64,000 bases of DNA from Athalassotoga sp049965695 (GTDB lineage: Bacteria; Thermotogota; Thermotogae; Mesoaciditogales; Mesoaciditogaceae): the NCBI RefSeq assembly GCF_049965695.1, contig NZ_JBMFWB010000008.1:13143-77142 (forward strand). The letters run 5' to 3'. The position numbers and the translations under genes are program-made. Under the pieces are notes generated by a model. It did no database searches, had not been told where the DNA came from, and saw only the letters and a list, made by a program, of their open reading frames with translations. Of this stretch, positions 8,051 through 17,472 are shown piece by piece. Each line of letters starts with the position of its first letter. The first letter of the stretch is position 1.

Positions 8051-8589
8051 GAACGTTCATGGCCATAAGAACAAATGTAGGAGTGGAAACACAGATAACG
8101 AAAATACAAGATTTTCTCAAAACCAACGGCTTTTTCGGCAGTTGGCCAAAAAAAGAAAATGCCCATCTCACGCTTTTCTTTTTTGGAGATATCGACAACC
8201 GAGAAATCTCAGTTGTCAAAGTCCTTATGGACAGGATAATTCCGCCCTTTAAACCATTTTTGATGAAGGTAAGCGGAATAGGTTTATTTCCTTCCAAGGG
8301 GCTTCCCCGTGTCGTTTGGTTGAAATGCGAAGGAAGTGAAGTTTTAAATCTTTACGAAGAATTGAATGTTGAACTGAAAAAGCATGGTTTTGCGTTTCAA
8401 GAAAAATTTACACCTCATCTTACAGTTGGAAGGTTGAAAGGAATACCGAAAAACTGGGGCGAGATTATCTCTAACATCACTTACGAGCCTGTGAGTTTTG
8501 AATGCAATGCTGTCGAACTTTTTTCATCGACTTTAACTCACAACGGCTCGGTGTACAGTTCCGTTCACAAAAGCATATTTGGAGGTTAA
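8047..8589 (+). CDS. thpR: RNA 2',3'-cyclic phosphodiesterase ThpR (LigT family)
   Basis: Opens 2',3'-cyclic phosphates on RNA ends; cytosolic 2H phosphoesterase. Both HxT motifs are present: HLTLFFFG in the first half and HLTVGRLK in the second. The best start is TTG at 8047, giving MRTFMAIRTN, which matches the MRxFIAI start of the family; its first base overlaps the pgsA end (TTGA) and a GGGAGGT ribosome site sits 9 nt upstream inside pgsA. A longer reading from 7870 would overlap most of the pgsA C-terminus and is rejected. The end carries the GGAGG used by recA. Confidence 0.9.
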   Translation: MRTFMAIRTNVGVETQITKIQDFLKTNGFFGSWPKKENAHLTLFFFGDIDNREISVVKVLMDRIIPPFKPFLMKVSGIGLFPSKGLPRVVWLKCEGSEVLNLYEELNVELKKHGFAFQEKFTPHLTVGRLKGIPKNWGEIISNITYEPVSFECNAVELFSSTLTHNGSVYSSVHKSIFGG

Positions 8590-8591
8590 AA

Positions 8592-9638
8592 ATGGCTGAA
8601 GATTCAACTGGAAAGGAAAAGGCTCTTGAAAGCGCTATAAAACAGATAGAAAGGGATTTTGGAAAAGGATCGATAATGATATTGGGTGAAGAAGAGATCG
8701 TCAAGAATATAGAAACGATTCCAACGGGTTCTATATCGCTCGACATAGCACTCGGAGTCGGAGGATATCCTCGTGGCAGGGTTGTGGAGATATACGGTCC
8801 TGAATCAAGCGGAAAAACAACCCTTACGCTTCATGCCCTTGCTCAGGCTCAAAAACTTGGGGGAACGGTTGCTTTCATAGATGTTGAACATGCCCTTGAT
8901 CCATCTTACGCGCGAAATCTTGGCGTTGATGTGGGAAGACTCGTGATATCGCAGCCTGACAGTGGAGAACAGGCCTTGGAAATAGTCGACACTTTGGTGA
9001 GATCGAATGCCATAGATATGGTCGTCATAGACTCTGTCGCTGCCCTGACACCAAGAGCCGAAATTGAAGGAGCCATGGGAGATACTCAAATAGGCCTTCA
9101 AGCCCGTCTCATGTCACAGGCTTTAAGAAAACTCACCTCAAATGTCAGTAAGTCAAGGTCGATAGTACTCTTCACAAACCAGATCAGAATGAAGATCGGA
9201 GTTATGTTTGGAAATCCGGAAACCACCTCGGGTGGCAACGCCCTTAAATTTTACGCGACCGTGAGGCTTGATATAAGACGCGGAGAAGCAATAAAAGAAG
9301 GCGACAAGGTAATTGGAAATGAAACAAGGGTTAAAGTTGTTAAAAACAAGGTTGCTCCCCCGTTTAAAGAAGCGCATTTCGATATAATCTACGGAAGAGG
9401 CATAGTCAGGGAGAATGAACTCGTTGACTTAGGCGTTAACGAAGGATTCATATCGAAGAAAGGATCATGGTTCAGTTATACCGGCCTTGACGGAAAAGAA
9501 ATAAGCATAGGGCAAGGTAAAAACAACGTAGTTCAATATCTTGTAGACAACAAAGATATTGCAGATGAAATTGAAAAAAGAATAAGAGAGGCTCACGGCC
9601 TTTTGAGAGTTTCCGATGGAGAAGGAAAAGAATCTTGA
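8592..9638 (+). CDS. recA: Recombinase RecA
   Basis: ATP-dependent strand-exchange protein for homologous recombination and SOS signalling. The 348-residue product starts MAEDSTGKEKAL with a GGAGG site 6 nt before the ATG; the frame is open further upstream but that part overlaps thpR. Visible motifs: Walker A GPESSGKTT (about residues 66-74), VVIDSVAALTP Walker B region, the L2 loop FGNPETTSGGNALKFY. The C-terminus overlaps recX by 23 nt. No LexA box was recognised upstream; recA sits in mid-operon, not behind its own obvious promoter. Confidence 0.98.
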   Translation: MAEDSTGKEKALESAIKQIERDFGKGSIMILGEEEIVKNIETIPTGSISLDIALGVGGYPRGRVVEIYGPESSGKTTLTLHALAQAQKLGGTVAFIDVEHALDPSYARNLGVDVGRLVISQPDSGEQALEIVDTLVRSNAIDMVVIDSVAALTPRAEIEGAMGDTQIGLQARLMSQALRKLTSNVSKSRSIVLFTNQIRMKIGVMFGNPETTSGGNALKFYATVRLDIRRGEAIKEGDKVIGNETRVKVVKNKVAPPFKEAHFDIIYGRGIVRENELVDLGVNEGFISKKGSWFSYTGLDGKEISIGQGKNNVVQYLVDNKDIADEIEKRIREAHGLLRVSDGEGKES

Positions 9639-10074
9639 AAACGCAAGGAAAGATGCCTTTAGACTTTTGAAATCAAGGGCTCGATCCGAATTTGAAATTT
9701 CTAACAGATTGAAAGAAAAAGGATACGATCAAAATATCGTAAATGATTTGGTTTCAGAACTTAAGCGGAAAGGTTTTTTAGACGATCTTAAATTCGCGAA
9801 ACTTTACGCTTCAGATCAGATCGAAATTAGATTTAAAGGGCCAAAATACGTTGAATATGAATTAAAAGAATTTGGAATAGAAAGGGAGATCATCGCAAAG
9901 GTAATTGATGAAGTTTTAAATGACATCGATCTCAAAGAAATTTTTAAGCGCTTTAAAAAAGCGCATCAAAAAGATCCGGAAGACAAACTTTTTCAAAAAC
10001 TTGTAAACAGAGGATTCGATCCTTACATCGTAAAACGATTGTTGCGTGAGATCTCCAAAGAAATGGAGGCATGA
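9616..10074 (+). CDS. recX: Regulatory protein RecX
   Basis: Small helical protein that binds RecA filaments and modulates their growth. The 152-residue sequence shows three-helix repeats typical of RecX: AFRLLKSRARSEFEISNRLKEKGYD, VSELKRKGFLDDLKFAKLYASD, and LFQKLVNRGFDPYIVKRLLRE (in separate blocks). The ATG lies within the last codons of recA (23-nt overlap), a common recA-recX arrangement that couples their translation. Its stop overlaps the rny starts. Confidence 0.92.
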   Translation: MEKEKNLENARKDAFRLLKSRARSEFEISNRLKEKGYDQNIVNDLVSELKRKGFLDDLKFAKLYASDQIEIRFKGPKYVEYELKEFGIEREIIAKVIDEVLNDIDLKEIFKRFKKAHQKDPEDKLFQKLVNRGFDPYIVKRLLREISKEMEA

Positions 10075-11621
10075 TGATGAATAATGTAATTTTGATGATA
10101 ATTATTCTGGTTCCAAGTGTGATACTTGCAGCCTTAATAGGATATCAATTCGGAAAGTCAAAAATTCTCAAAGATCAAAGAATTGCAAAATCAGATGCAG
10201 ATAGCATCGTTAAAAATGCACAAGAAGAAGCCCAAAAAACAAAGAAAGAGATGATCATAGAGGCAAAACAGGAAATAACCACTTTACGGGAATCTTTCTC
10301 AAAAGAGGTCAAAAAACAGCAGGATGATCTAAAACAGGTCGAAGACAGGCTTGTAAGACGTGAAGAAACCGTAGCCAAAAGAGAAGAATCGCTTTCTAAA
10401 AAGGAAGAAAAGATAGAAGATTTGAGGTTGAACCTTGAGAAAGAAAAAGATAGAGTAGGCCAACTTGTAAAAGAACAAGAAGACAAATTGCATGAAATAG
10501 CGTCTTTGAATCAAGAACAGGCAAGACAACTCGTCATAAACATGACAAAAGAAGAGATGGAAAGAACAATTGCAAAGATGTACGCCGAAATGAAAGAAAA
10601 ATACGCTGAAGAGGCGGAAAATGAAGCAAAATGGGTGATAAGCACCGCAGTTCAAAGATACGCCAGTAATTACGTCGGAGACATAACCGTATCGTCCGTA
10701 GAACTTCCGAACGATGATATGAAAGGAAGGATAATAGGAAGAGAGGGTCGTAACATAAGAGCCTTCGAAAACCTTACCGGCGTCGATATAATAATAGATG
10801 ATACTCCCGAAAGTGTCGTACTTTCTTGCTTCGATCCGCTCAGACGTGAAATAGCCAAAATGACGCTTGAGAAACTCATAGAAGACGGCAGAATACATCC
10901 GGCAATGATAGAAGAATTTTACGACAAATCGAAAAAAGAGATCGAAAAGATGATACACGAAGAAGGTCAAAAGGCCATACTGACGGTTGGAATATCCAAC
11001 ATGCATCCCGAACTCATAAAATTGCTTGGAAGATTAAGATTTAGAACGAGTTTCGGTCAAAATGTGCTTTACCATTCCATCGAAGTCGCACAAATAGCCG
11101 CGATGATGGCGGAAGAAATAGGTCTTGATATCGAAAAGGTCAAAAGAGGTGCACTCTTACACGATATAGGCAAAGCGGTAGATCACGAAGTACAGGGAAC
11201 TCACGCCATGATCGGTGGTGAACTTGCCAGAAGGTACAGAGAAAAGGATGCCATCGTTAACATGATCCAAGCGCATCACGAAGAAGTTCCGTTTCAAACG
11301 CCGGAGTCAGTGTTAGTTGCCGCCGCCGATTCGATAAGTGCTTCAAGACCCGGTGCAAGAAGAGAAAGCATAGAGATATACATAAAAAGACTTCAGAAAC
11401 TTGAAGAAATAGCGACAACACACAAGAATGTGACAAAGGCATATGCGATTCAAGCGGGCCGTGAAATCAGAATTATCGTTGAACCTGACAAGATCGATGA
11501 TCAACTGGCGGACAAGATGGCTTACGATATCGCCAAAGAAATAGAATCTTCGATGGAATATCCTGGTCAGATCAAAGTTGTGGTCATAAGAGAAAAAAGA
11601 AGCGTTGAGTACGCGAAATAA
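10071..11621 (+). CDS. rny: Ribonuclease Y
   Basis: Membrane-anchored endoribonuclease that begins mRNA turnover. Order of parts: one N-terminal transmembrane helix (about residues 6-25), a long charged coiled coil (about 30-190), a KH RNA-binding domain with GRIIGREGRNIRAFE, and an HD phosphohydrolase domain with LLHDIGKAVDHE and the later AAADSISASRPGAR. Three ATGs lie in a row at 10071, 10074 and 10077; the GGAGG at 10065-10069 is best spaced for the third. Last gene of the overlapping run; a 35-nt gap with its own ribosome site follows. Confidence 0.96.
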   Translation: MMMNNVILMIIILVPSVILAALIGYQFGKSKILKDQRIAKSDADSIVKNAQEEAQKTKKEMIIEAKQEITTLRESFSKEVKKQQDDLKQVEDRLVRREETVAKREESLSKKEEKIEDLRLNLEKEKDRVGQLVKEQEDKLHEIASLNQEQARQLVINMTKEEMERTIAKMYAEMKEKYAEEAENEAKWVISTAVQRYASNYVGDITVSSVELPNDDMKGRIIGREGRNIRAFENLTGVDIIIDDTPESVVLSCFDPLRREIAKMTLEKLIEDGRIHPAMIEEFYDKSKKEIEKMIHEEGQKAILTVGISNMHPELIKLLGRLRFRTSFGQNVLYHSIEVAQIAAMMAEEIGLDIEKVKRGALLHDIGKAVDHEVQGTHAMIGGELARRYREKDAIVNMIQAHHEEVPFQTPESVLVAAADSISASRPGARRESIEIYIKRLQKLEEIATTHKNVTKAYAIQAGREIRIIVEPDKIDDQLADKMAYDIAKEIESSMEYPGQIKVVVIREKRSVEYAK

Positions 11622-11656
11622 ACCATGACGGGATTAAAATGTAAGGAGGAAAATTC

Positions 11657-13441
11657 TTGAAAAATGGCGCTTTGATTCTCAAGATTGTCGTTGTTTTAGC
11701 CATGGTAGTTGTGGGTTTACTTTTAACCTTTTACGTAAATGGTTACTTTGCCGCATGGTCATCGAATTTAAGGGTTGATAAAGTCAATGTGACCGTTAAC
11801 GTCGATTCAAACGGAGTTGCCCACATATCCGAAAATGATTATTACACATTTACCAAACCTTACCATGGCCTTGCTCCTTACACGCAATTTCCGAATGGCG
11901 TTTCAATGAGTAATTTCAAATTATCTGTTCAAGGGGCAACCATCCAAAAAACCGAAGGAAATTTAAATCAATCCGGCTTCGATCTGCTTGTCTATTTGAA
12001 CAACGGATATACCATTCCGAAGCCGGGGGGCGATAACGTTGTGATGAACCTTTCTTACGATGTTACCGGTGGCTTTCAAAATGGAAGTGATTTTTCTCAA
12101 TTCTTTTACAAATTCTGGGGTAAAGGCACACCTTCCTGGGTGCCGTTGTTGACGGTTCATTACATTTTCCCCTCGAATTTCAACATCGATAAGATCTTCC
12201 CTCACCCGCTTGATCTTCAGCACCAGATCGTGATGAACGGAAAGCATGATTTTACCATAACATATCACAACATCCCTCCCAACACCTATGCCGAAGCAAG
12301 GGTGGTATTTCCACTCACAAACGTTAAATATGCTTCCCCTCTTTCGATGACGCTGAATCAAGTTGAAGGGATCGAAAACGCATATTCACACGGCATTTTC
12401 TGGCAATGGTTTTGGATAGCGCTGCTGATAGTTCTGATACCTTTAATTCCTTTACTTTTTAGAAGACTTTTTGGGATCGAACCAAAAGTTGATGTTACGG
12501 AATACGAAAGAGAGATTCCATTTGACGATCCTCCCGAACTTGTGAATTCGGTTGTCAAAAGACTCATATCCGAACCGGATTCGGACGGATTCGCCGCCGC
12601 AATTCTTAACCTTGTCGATAAAGGTTATCTCGAGTTTTCGGGTGAAAATGCTTTTAAAGTGCTTGATGGCAAGAAGCCTTTGAGTGAAAGCGAAAAAATG
12701 CTTTTTTACAACGTAATCAAGCCATTTTCGATAGATGGAATTTTCGATCCGCGTGCTATCGGAGAATCGATGAAAGGAAATATTCAAAAAGCGCAAAAAT
12801 TCAACAACGCTTTTGTTGATTGGAAAATGAAAGTCTTGACCGATGCAGAAACCAGAAATTACCTGCTTACCTTCGGCAACACGATAACGAAGGTCGTCAC
12901 TGTTTTTGCCTTGATGATCCTTCCAATCGTACTGGTTCTCTTGAACATTTATGACGGTCGGGCATATCCCAATCTTTTGATGATTCTGAGTTGGGTAACT
13001 TTTGCGGATTGGGTCACCTCCTGGATAATACTCATGCTTCCACGGGACATTTTTGGAAGATGGACAAAAGATGGCAGAACTTACTATCTGCGATGGAAAC
13101 ATTTTGAAAAATATCTTATGGATTACTCTTTGATAAAGGAAAAACCTCCGGAATCGATACTTATCTGGAAACAATATCTTGTTTACGGAACGAGCCTCGG
13201 AATAGCGAAACATGTCATAAAAGCCATAAAAGAGGTTAATCCGCCAGAGATCGTGGAATCCGATCCGTTTTTCCCTGCCTTTACAACCATGATCTGGTAC
13301 GATTCTTTGATAATGTTGCCACAGAGTGCGATGATAAATGCCAACGTTCAGCAGGTTGGAAACATGGGTAATTTCGGTGGAGGAGGTTTTGGCGGTAATG
13401 TTGGCGGTGGTTTTGGCGGCGGTGGAAGAGGAGGCTTTTGA
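11657..13441 (+). CDS. DUF2207 domain membrane protein with glycine-rich tail
   Basis: A 594-residue membrane protein of the DUF2207 (YciQ-like) family. It has an N-terminal hydrophobic helix (about 8-28), an extracytoplasmic beta-rich DUF2207 domain (about 35-230), a transmembrane helix near 250-268, a cytosolic-looking winged-helix-like stretch, two more helices near 410-460, and a tail that is almost all Gly with Phe and Asn, the usual end for this family. Function is unknown. The start is TTG with GGAGGA 6 nt upstream. Its stop overlaps the glf start (TGATG), so the two are coupled. Confidence 0.85.
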   Translation: MKNGALILKIVVVLAMVVVGLLLTFYVNGYFAAWSSNLRVDKVNVTVNVDSNGVAHISENDYYTFTKPYHGLAPYTQFPNGVSMSNFKLSVQGATIQKTEGNLNQSGFDLLVYLNNGYTIPKPGGDNVVMNLSYDVTGGFQNGSDFSQFFYKFWGKGTPSWVPLLTVHYIFPSNFNIDKIFPHPLDLQHQIVMNGKHDFTITYHNIPPNTYAEARVVFPLTNVKYASPLSMTLNQVEGIENAYSHGIFWQWFWIALLIVLIPLIPLLFRRLFGIEPKVDVTEYEREIPFDDPPELVNSVVKRLISEPDSDGFAAAILNLVDKGYLEFSGENAFKVLDGKKPLSESEKMLFYNVIKPFSIDGIFDPRAIGESMKGNIQKAQKFNNAFVDWKMKVLTDAETRNYLLTFGNTITKVVTVFALMILPIVLVLLNIYDGRAYPNLLMILSWVTFADWVTSWIILMLPRDIFGRWTKDGRTYYLRWKHFEKYLMDYSLIKEKPPESILIWKQYLVYGTSLGIAKHVIKAIKEVNPPEIVESDPFFPAFTTMIWYDSLIMLPQSAMINANVQQVGNMGNFGGGGFGGNVGGGFGGGGRGGF

Positions 13442-14556
13442 TGAAAAATTTTGTGCTCGTCGTAGGATCCGGTCTTGCCGGCGCAACCTCAGCAAGAATA
13501 CTTGCAGAAGCGGGATTTCGTGTTTTGATCGTTGAAAAACTCAACCATGTTGCCGGACATGCTTATGATGAATTTAACGAAGATGGAATTTTGATTCATA
13601 CCTACGGCCCTCACATTTTTCACACAAAAAACAGGCCTGTCTTTGAATTTATGAGCCGTTTTACGTCGTGGAATTATTACCAGCACAGGGTCTTAAGTTA
13701 TGTGGACGGTATGTACGTGCCTTTTCCTATAAACAGAGATACGATTTCTCAAATATTCGGAATAGATCTGTCAATAGAAGAAGTTGATGAATTTCTTAGC
13801 ACTGAGGTCAAACGTTCGGAGTTCAAAAATCCTCCCGCCAATTTTGAAGATGCGGTTATTTCTCAGGTGGGCAGAAGGCTTTACGAGAAATTTTTCATGA
13901 ATTACACTAAAAAGCAATGGAACAGAATGCCATCTGAACTTTCTTCTGAAATTGCGAAAAGAATTCCGACGAGATCTAACCGTGATGGTAGATATTTTTC
14001 AGATCCCTATCAAGGACTTCCGATTCACGGATACACAAAGATGGTTGAAAAGATGCTTGATCATCCCGATATATCGATTTTAACGAATTGCGATTATTTT
14101 GAAATAAAATCTGAAATGAAGCCTGTTATGACGGTTTACACCGGCAAGTTGGATGAATTCTTCGGAAAAATTCACGGAGATCTCGAATACAGATCTCTGA
14201 AATTAGATTTCAGGACCTACCGTCAAGAGTACTATCAGCCTGTCTCGGTCGTTAATTATCCAAATGACTATGATTGGACACGTATAACGGAGTTTAAACA
14301 CATGACAGGCCAGAAATCAGACCTTACAACTGTCTGTTACGAATATCCGCTTGACAGCGGAGAACCGTATTACGTCGTAATGACAGAAGAAAATGCTAAC
14401 AAAAGCAAACTTTACACGAAAGAAGTCTCGAAAATCGAGAAGTCTGGAGAGTACCTTTTCATCGGCAGACTTGCAGAATATAGATATTACAACATGGATG
14501 AGGTTATCGCAAGAACTTTTAACAAAGTGGAAGAATGGCTAAGGAGGAAAAAATGA
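13441..14556 (+). CDS. glf: UDP-galactopyranose mutase
   Basis: Flavoenzyme converting UDP-galactopyranose to UDP-galactofuranose for surface glycans. The FAD-binding start is VLVVGSGLAGATSARILAE-like, followed by GGHAYDE-equivalent AGHAYDEFNEDG and GPHIFHT, then NWYYQHRV-equivalent and the C-terminal VGRLAEYRYYNMDEV-like block with FIGRLAEYRYYNMD, all characteristic of bacterial UGM. The ATG at 13441 overlaps the previous stop, with GAGGAGG upstream. No galactofuranosyltransferase gene is nearby, but an alpha-galactosidase gene lies 0.8 kb downstream on the other strand. Confidence 0.94.
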   Translation: MKNFVLVVGSGLAGATSARILAEAGFRVLIVEKLNHVAGHAYDEFNEDGILIHTYGPHIFHTKNRPVFEFMSRFTSWNYYQHRVLSYVDGMYVPFPINRDTISQIFGIDLSIEEVDEFLSTEVKRSEFKNPPANFEDAVISQVGRRLYEKFFMNYTKKQWNRMPSELSSEIAKRIPTRSNRDGRYFSDPYQGLPIHGYTKMVEKMLDHPDISILTNCDYFEIKSEMKPVMTVYTGKLDEFFGKIHGDLEYRSLKLDFRTYRQEYYQPVSVVNYPNDYDWTRITEFKHMTGQKSDLTTVCYEYPLDSGEPYYVVMTEENANKSKLYTKEVSKIEKSGEYLFIGRLAEYRYYNMDEVIARTFNKVEEWLRRKK

Positions 14557-15275
14557 GAACTGTAAATTTGAAAAACAAAGGCAAAATATTCACGGTTATA
14601 AACAGTACGGGTAAAAATACCCCTGTCGTTGTCATGTTCCACGGCTTTACCGGAAGTCATGTGGAAGCGCATTTTATCTTCGCACGGCTTTCTAAGGCTC
14701 TTGAAAAGGCCGGCATATCGTCTGTAAGGTTTGACTTCAGAGGTTCCGGAAATAGCGATTGGCCTTTCGAAAAGATGACACTTTCTTCTGAGATTTCCGA
14801 TGCGCTCAAAGTCATTGAGTACACGAGAATGAACTTTGACAACAAACTTGGCGTGCTGGGCCTTTCAATGGGTGGAACGATCGCGCTTTTGACTGCCGAA
14901 CGAATTGATCCGGATGCGCTTTGCCTGTGGGCGCCGGCGGCGAAAAATAAAGAAGTGTTTTCAAAGGGTATTCCATCTGTTCCTAAAGATCTCCGCTTTT
15001 TTGACGTCGGTGGAATAAGGGTATCCAAAGAATTCACCAAAGAAGTTTTGACATTCGATGCCTTTGACGAGGCAAAGAAATACAAAAAACCCACCCTTAT
15101 AATTCATGGCACATCGGATCAATCTGTACCTTTTGAACATAGCCAATCACTCGTTAAAGAATTCAAAAAAGGAACGCTTCTTCCAATTGAAGGATCGGAT
15201 CATGTTTTCAGTTCTTACGATTGGTCAGAACGCGTTATAGCGGAAACTGTGAAATTTTTTGAAAGTAATCTGTAA
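14553..15275 (+). CDS. Alpha/beta hydrolase (esterase/acyl hydrolase type)
   Basis: A 240-residue serine hydrolase. The oxyanion region is VMFHGFTGSHVE, the nucleophile elbow is GLSMGG, the acid Asp probably lies in HGTSDQSVPF and the catalytic His in EGSDHVF near the C-terminus, so the triad looks intact. The ATG at 14553 overlaps the glf stop (ATGA) and has AAGGAGG 5 nt upstream; a longer reading from 14535 would lose that ribosome site. It resembles the feruloyl-esterase-like EstD group, but substrate is unknown. Confidence 0.85.
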   Translation: MRTVNLKNKGKIFTVINSTGKNTPVVVMFHGFTGSHVEAHFIFARLSKALEKAGISSVRFDFRGSGNSDWPFEKMTLSSEISDALKVIEYTRMNFDNKLGVLGLSMGGTIALLTAERIDPDALCLWAPAAKNKEVFSKGIPSVPKDLRFFDVGGIRVSKEFTKEVLTFDAFDEAKKYKKPTLIIHGTSDQSVPFEHSQSLVKEFKKGTLLPIEGSDHVFSSYDWSERVIAETVKFFESNL

Positions 15276-15303
15276 AAAGGCGGAATACTTTCCGCCTTTT
15301 TCA
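15274..15303. terminator. Bidirectional terminator between the hydrolase and alpha-galactosidase genes
   Basis: GGCGGAA (15279-15285), loop TACT, TTCCGCC (15290-15296), flanked by five A on the left and at least five T on the right, so it can end transcription from both convergent operons. Its right edge touches the stop codon of the minus-strand gene. Confidence 0.9.
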
Positions 15304-17472
15304 GATACTTATGAAATGCATCAAAGCACTTTGGAAATCTCCATGCCTATATGGAATGGTTATTCCCTCAAAGGTAAGTTCATCTCCACCGTAAATTTCG
15401 TCTGTGCCTTCCAATTTGTAATTTTTATCAGTTGATATGCCTTTAAGCCTCAATCTTTTGTTTTTCGCGTTTGGCATGCCCAGTATTTTGAAGTGATAAA
15501 GTAAAAATTCATCCTTTTTTTCGTCGATAATCATCCATGCGGCTTCGTTTCCATCAAAAGGACTCAAAAGCCTGTAAAAATTACCGAATTGAATCAATTT
15601 TCTCATTTTCTTGTATTCGGAGATGTACGACTTGACCTTCACTTTTTCATCTTCAGAAATTTTTGTCAGATCAAGTTCAAAGCCCATGTTCGCACTCATC
15701 GCCACATGTGATCTGATCTCTACGGATGTAACCCTTCCAACCTGATGATTTGGGACATCGGATACATGACTTCCCATCATTACCTGTGGATAGACATAAC
15801 TTGTTCCGTACTGAATTTTAAGCCTTTCTATCGCATCGGTATCATCGCTTGTCCATGTCTGAGGCATGTAATAAAGCATACCCGGATCAAATCTTCCCCC
15901 GCCTCCTGCGCAACTTTCAAAAAGCACATTTGGAAAGGACGAAGTTACGACATCCATAACCCTGTAAAGGCCAAGAATATACCTATGGGCTGTCTCTCTT
16001 TGTCTCTCGGGAGGCAAAGCATCAGATCCTATCTCTGTCATGTTTCTGTTCATGTCCCATTTGACGTAACTTACATTTGCACTTCTCAAAAGTTCTGATA
16101 TCGTCTTTATCATGTAATCACATACGTCCTGCCTCGAGAAATCTAAAACGAGTTGATTTCTGCTCAAATTTCTTTCTCTGCCATTGACGTGAATGCACCA
16201 TTCCGGGTGTGCCCTGTAAAGATCGCTATCAGGTGAAACCATCTCGGGCTCGATCCACAGACCGAATTTCATTCCGATCTCGTTTATCTTTTTAGCAAGG
16301 CCATCAAGACCTTCAGGCAATTTTCTCTTGTCAACGAACCAGTCTCCGAGAGAAGAATTATCCGCATCTCTTCTTCCAAACCAGCCGTCATCAAGGACAA
16401 AAAGTTCTATGCCAAGCGTTTTTGCCTCTTTTGCGATTGTAAGTAATTTTTCCTCGTTGAAATTGAAATACGTGGCCTCCCAGTTATTCACGAGTACCGG
16501 CCTTTCCGCGTCTCTGTATTTGCCGCGTGCAAGTCTTGTGCCGTAGAGTTTGTGATATGTTTGAGACATACCGTTGAAGCCTTCATATGAATAGGTTATA
16601 ACTGCCTCCGGTGTCTGAAATGTTTCGGATGGTTCCAAAAGCCATGAAAAGTCAAAAGGATTTATGCCAATGGATGCCCTTGCACTTTCGTATTGACCGA
16701 CTTCAACCTGAGCAAGGAAATTTCCGCTGTAGACAAGGCTAAATCCGTAAACTTCTCCTTCCCATTCATCTGTGTTTGGTCTTGCAAGCGCGATAAAAGG
16801 ATTTTGTTGATGGCTGCTTGCACCTCTTCGACTTTCGATGGATTGAATGCCGGACACAAGATGCCTTTTTACGATGTTTCTTTCACGTGCCCACGCACCA
16901 GAAAGTTGAATCATCACAAAATCATCGTCTTCAAAATCCACATTCGCGCTGGATGCCCTTAATATCTTTATCTGTTTTGAACTTTCATTTTTGAATCTTA
17001 CACTTCTTGCGATGGCCTGAAATTTTTCAAACACGGTGTAAGTTAAAGTTACGCCTAACCCTCCGATGCCGTCGTGCAAATAAATTTCGATGGTTTGGGC
17101 TTCGTCTTCGTCTTCAACGTAAGTTGCGGGTAGACCGTCTAATTTTGGTTTTCCATCGTAAATTTTATAGCCTGCGTATTTCAAATCCGAGACCGTAGAT
17201 CCATCTTCAAATTGCACCTGATAGGCAGGACTTCTGAAATCCGTTCCTCCGTAAGCGGGATATTCCTGAGGAAGAAGTTCAAGGGAAAGATTTGATCCAT
17301 AAGCCATTTTGTAAAAATTGGCGATATGATCGATATCAAGCGCCCTTATCTTTTTTCCCCAGTAAGCATGACATAACCTTTCATTTTGATCGACGTACAT
17401 CGTGTACTGCATGTCTTTCGAAAAAAGGTTAAAGGTTTTTTTGGATTCATCAAAAAATATGGGCATGATCAT
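15301..17472 (-). CDS. galA: Alpha-galactosidase, glycoside hydrolase family 36
   Basis: Hydrolyses terminal alpha-1,6-galactosyl residues of raffinose-type sugars or galactomannan. The 723-residue length fits group I GH36 enzymes. The (beta/alpha)8 domain shows FVLDDGWFGRR, GLWIEPEMVSPDSDLY, the nucleophile Asp in YVKWDMNR, the ESCAGGGGRFDPGML block and the acid/base Asp in QTWTSDDTD. No signal peptide is seen, so it is cytosolic. The start ATG overlaps the stop of the MsrBA fusion gene, an unusual partner. Confidence 0.94.
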   Translation of the reverse strand: MIMPIFFDESKKTFNLFSKDMQYTMYVDQNERLCHAYWGKKIRALDIDHIANFYKMAYGSNLSLELLPQEYPAYGGTDFRSPAYQVQFEDGSTVSDLKYAGYKIYDGKPKLDGLPATYVEDEDEAQTIEIYLHDGIGGLGVTLTYTVFEKFQAIARSVRFKNESSKQIKILRASSANVDFEDDDFVMIQLSGAWARERNIVKRHLVSGIQSIESRRGASSHQQNPFIALARPNTDEWEGEVYGFSLVYSGNFLAQVEVGQYESARASIGINPFDFSWLLEPSETFQTPEAVITYSYEGFNGMSQTYHKLYGTRLARGKYRDAERPVLVNNWEATYFNFNEEKLLTIAKEAKTLGIELFVLDDGWFGRRDADNSSLGDWFVDKRKLPEGLDGLAKKINEIGMKFGLWIEPEMVSPDSDLYRAHPEWCIHVNGRERNLSRNQLVLDFSRQDVCDYMIKTISELLRSANVSYVKWDMNRNMTEIGSDALPPERQRETAHRYILGLYRVMDVVTSSFPNVLFESCAGGGGRFDPGMLYYMPQTWTSDDTDAIERLKIQYGTSYVYPQVMMGSHVSDVPNHQVGRVTSVEIRSHVAMSANMGFELDLTKISEDEKVKVKSYISEYKKMRKLIQFGNFYRLLSPFDGNEAAWMIIDEKKDEFLLYHFKILGMPNAKNKRLRLKGISTDKNYKLEGTDEIYGGDELTFEGITIPYRHGDFQSALMHFISI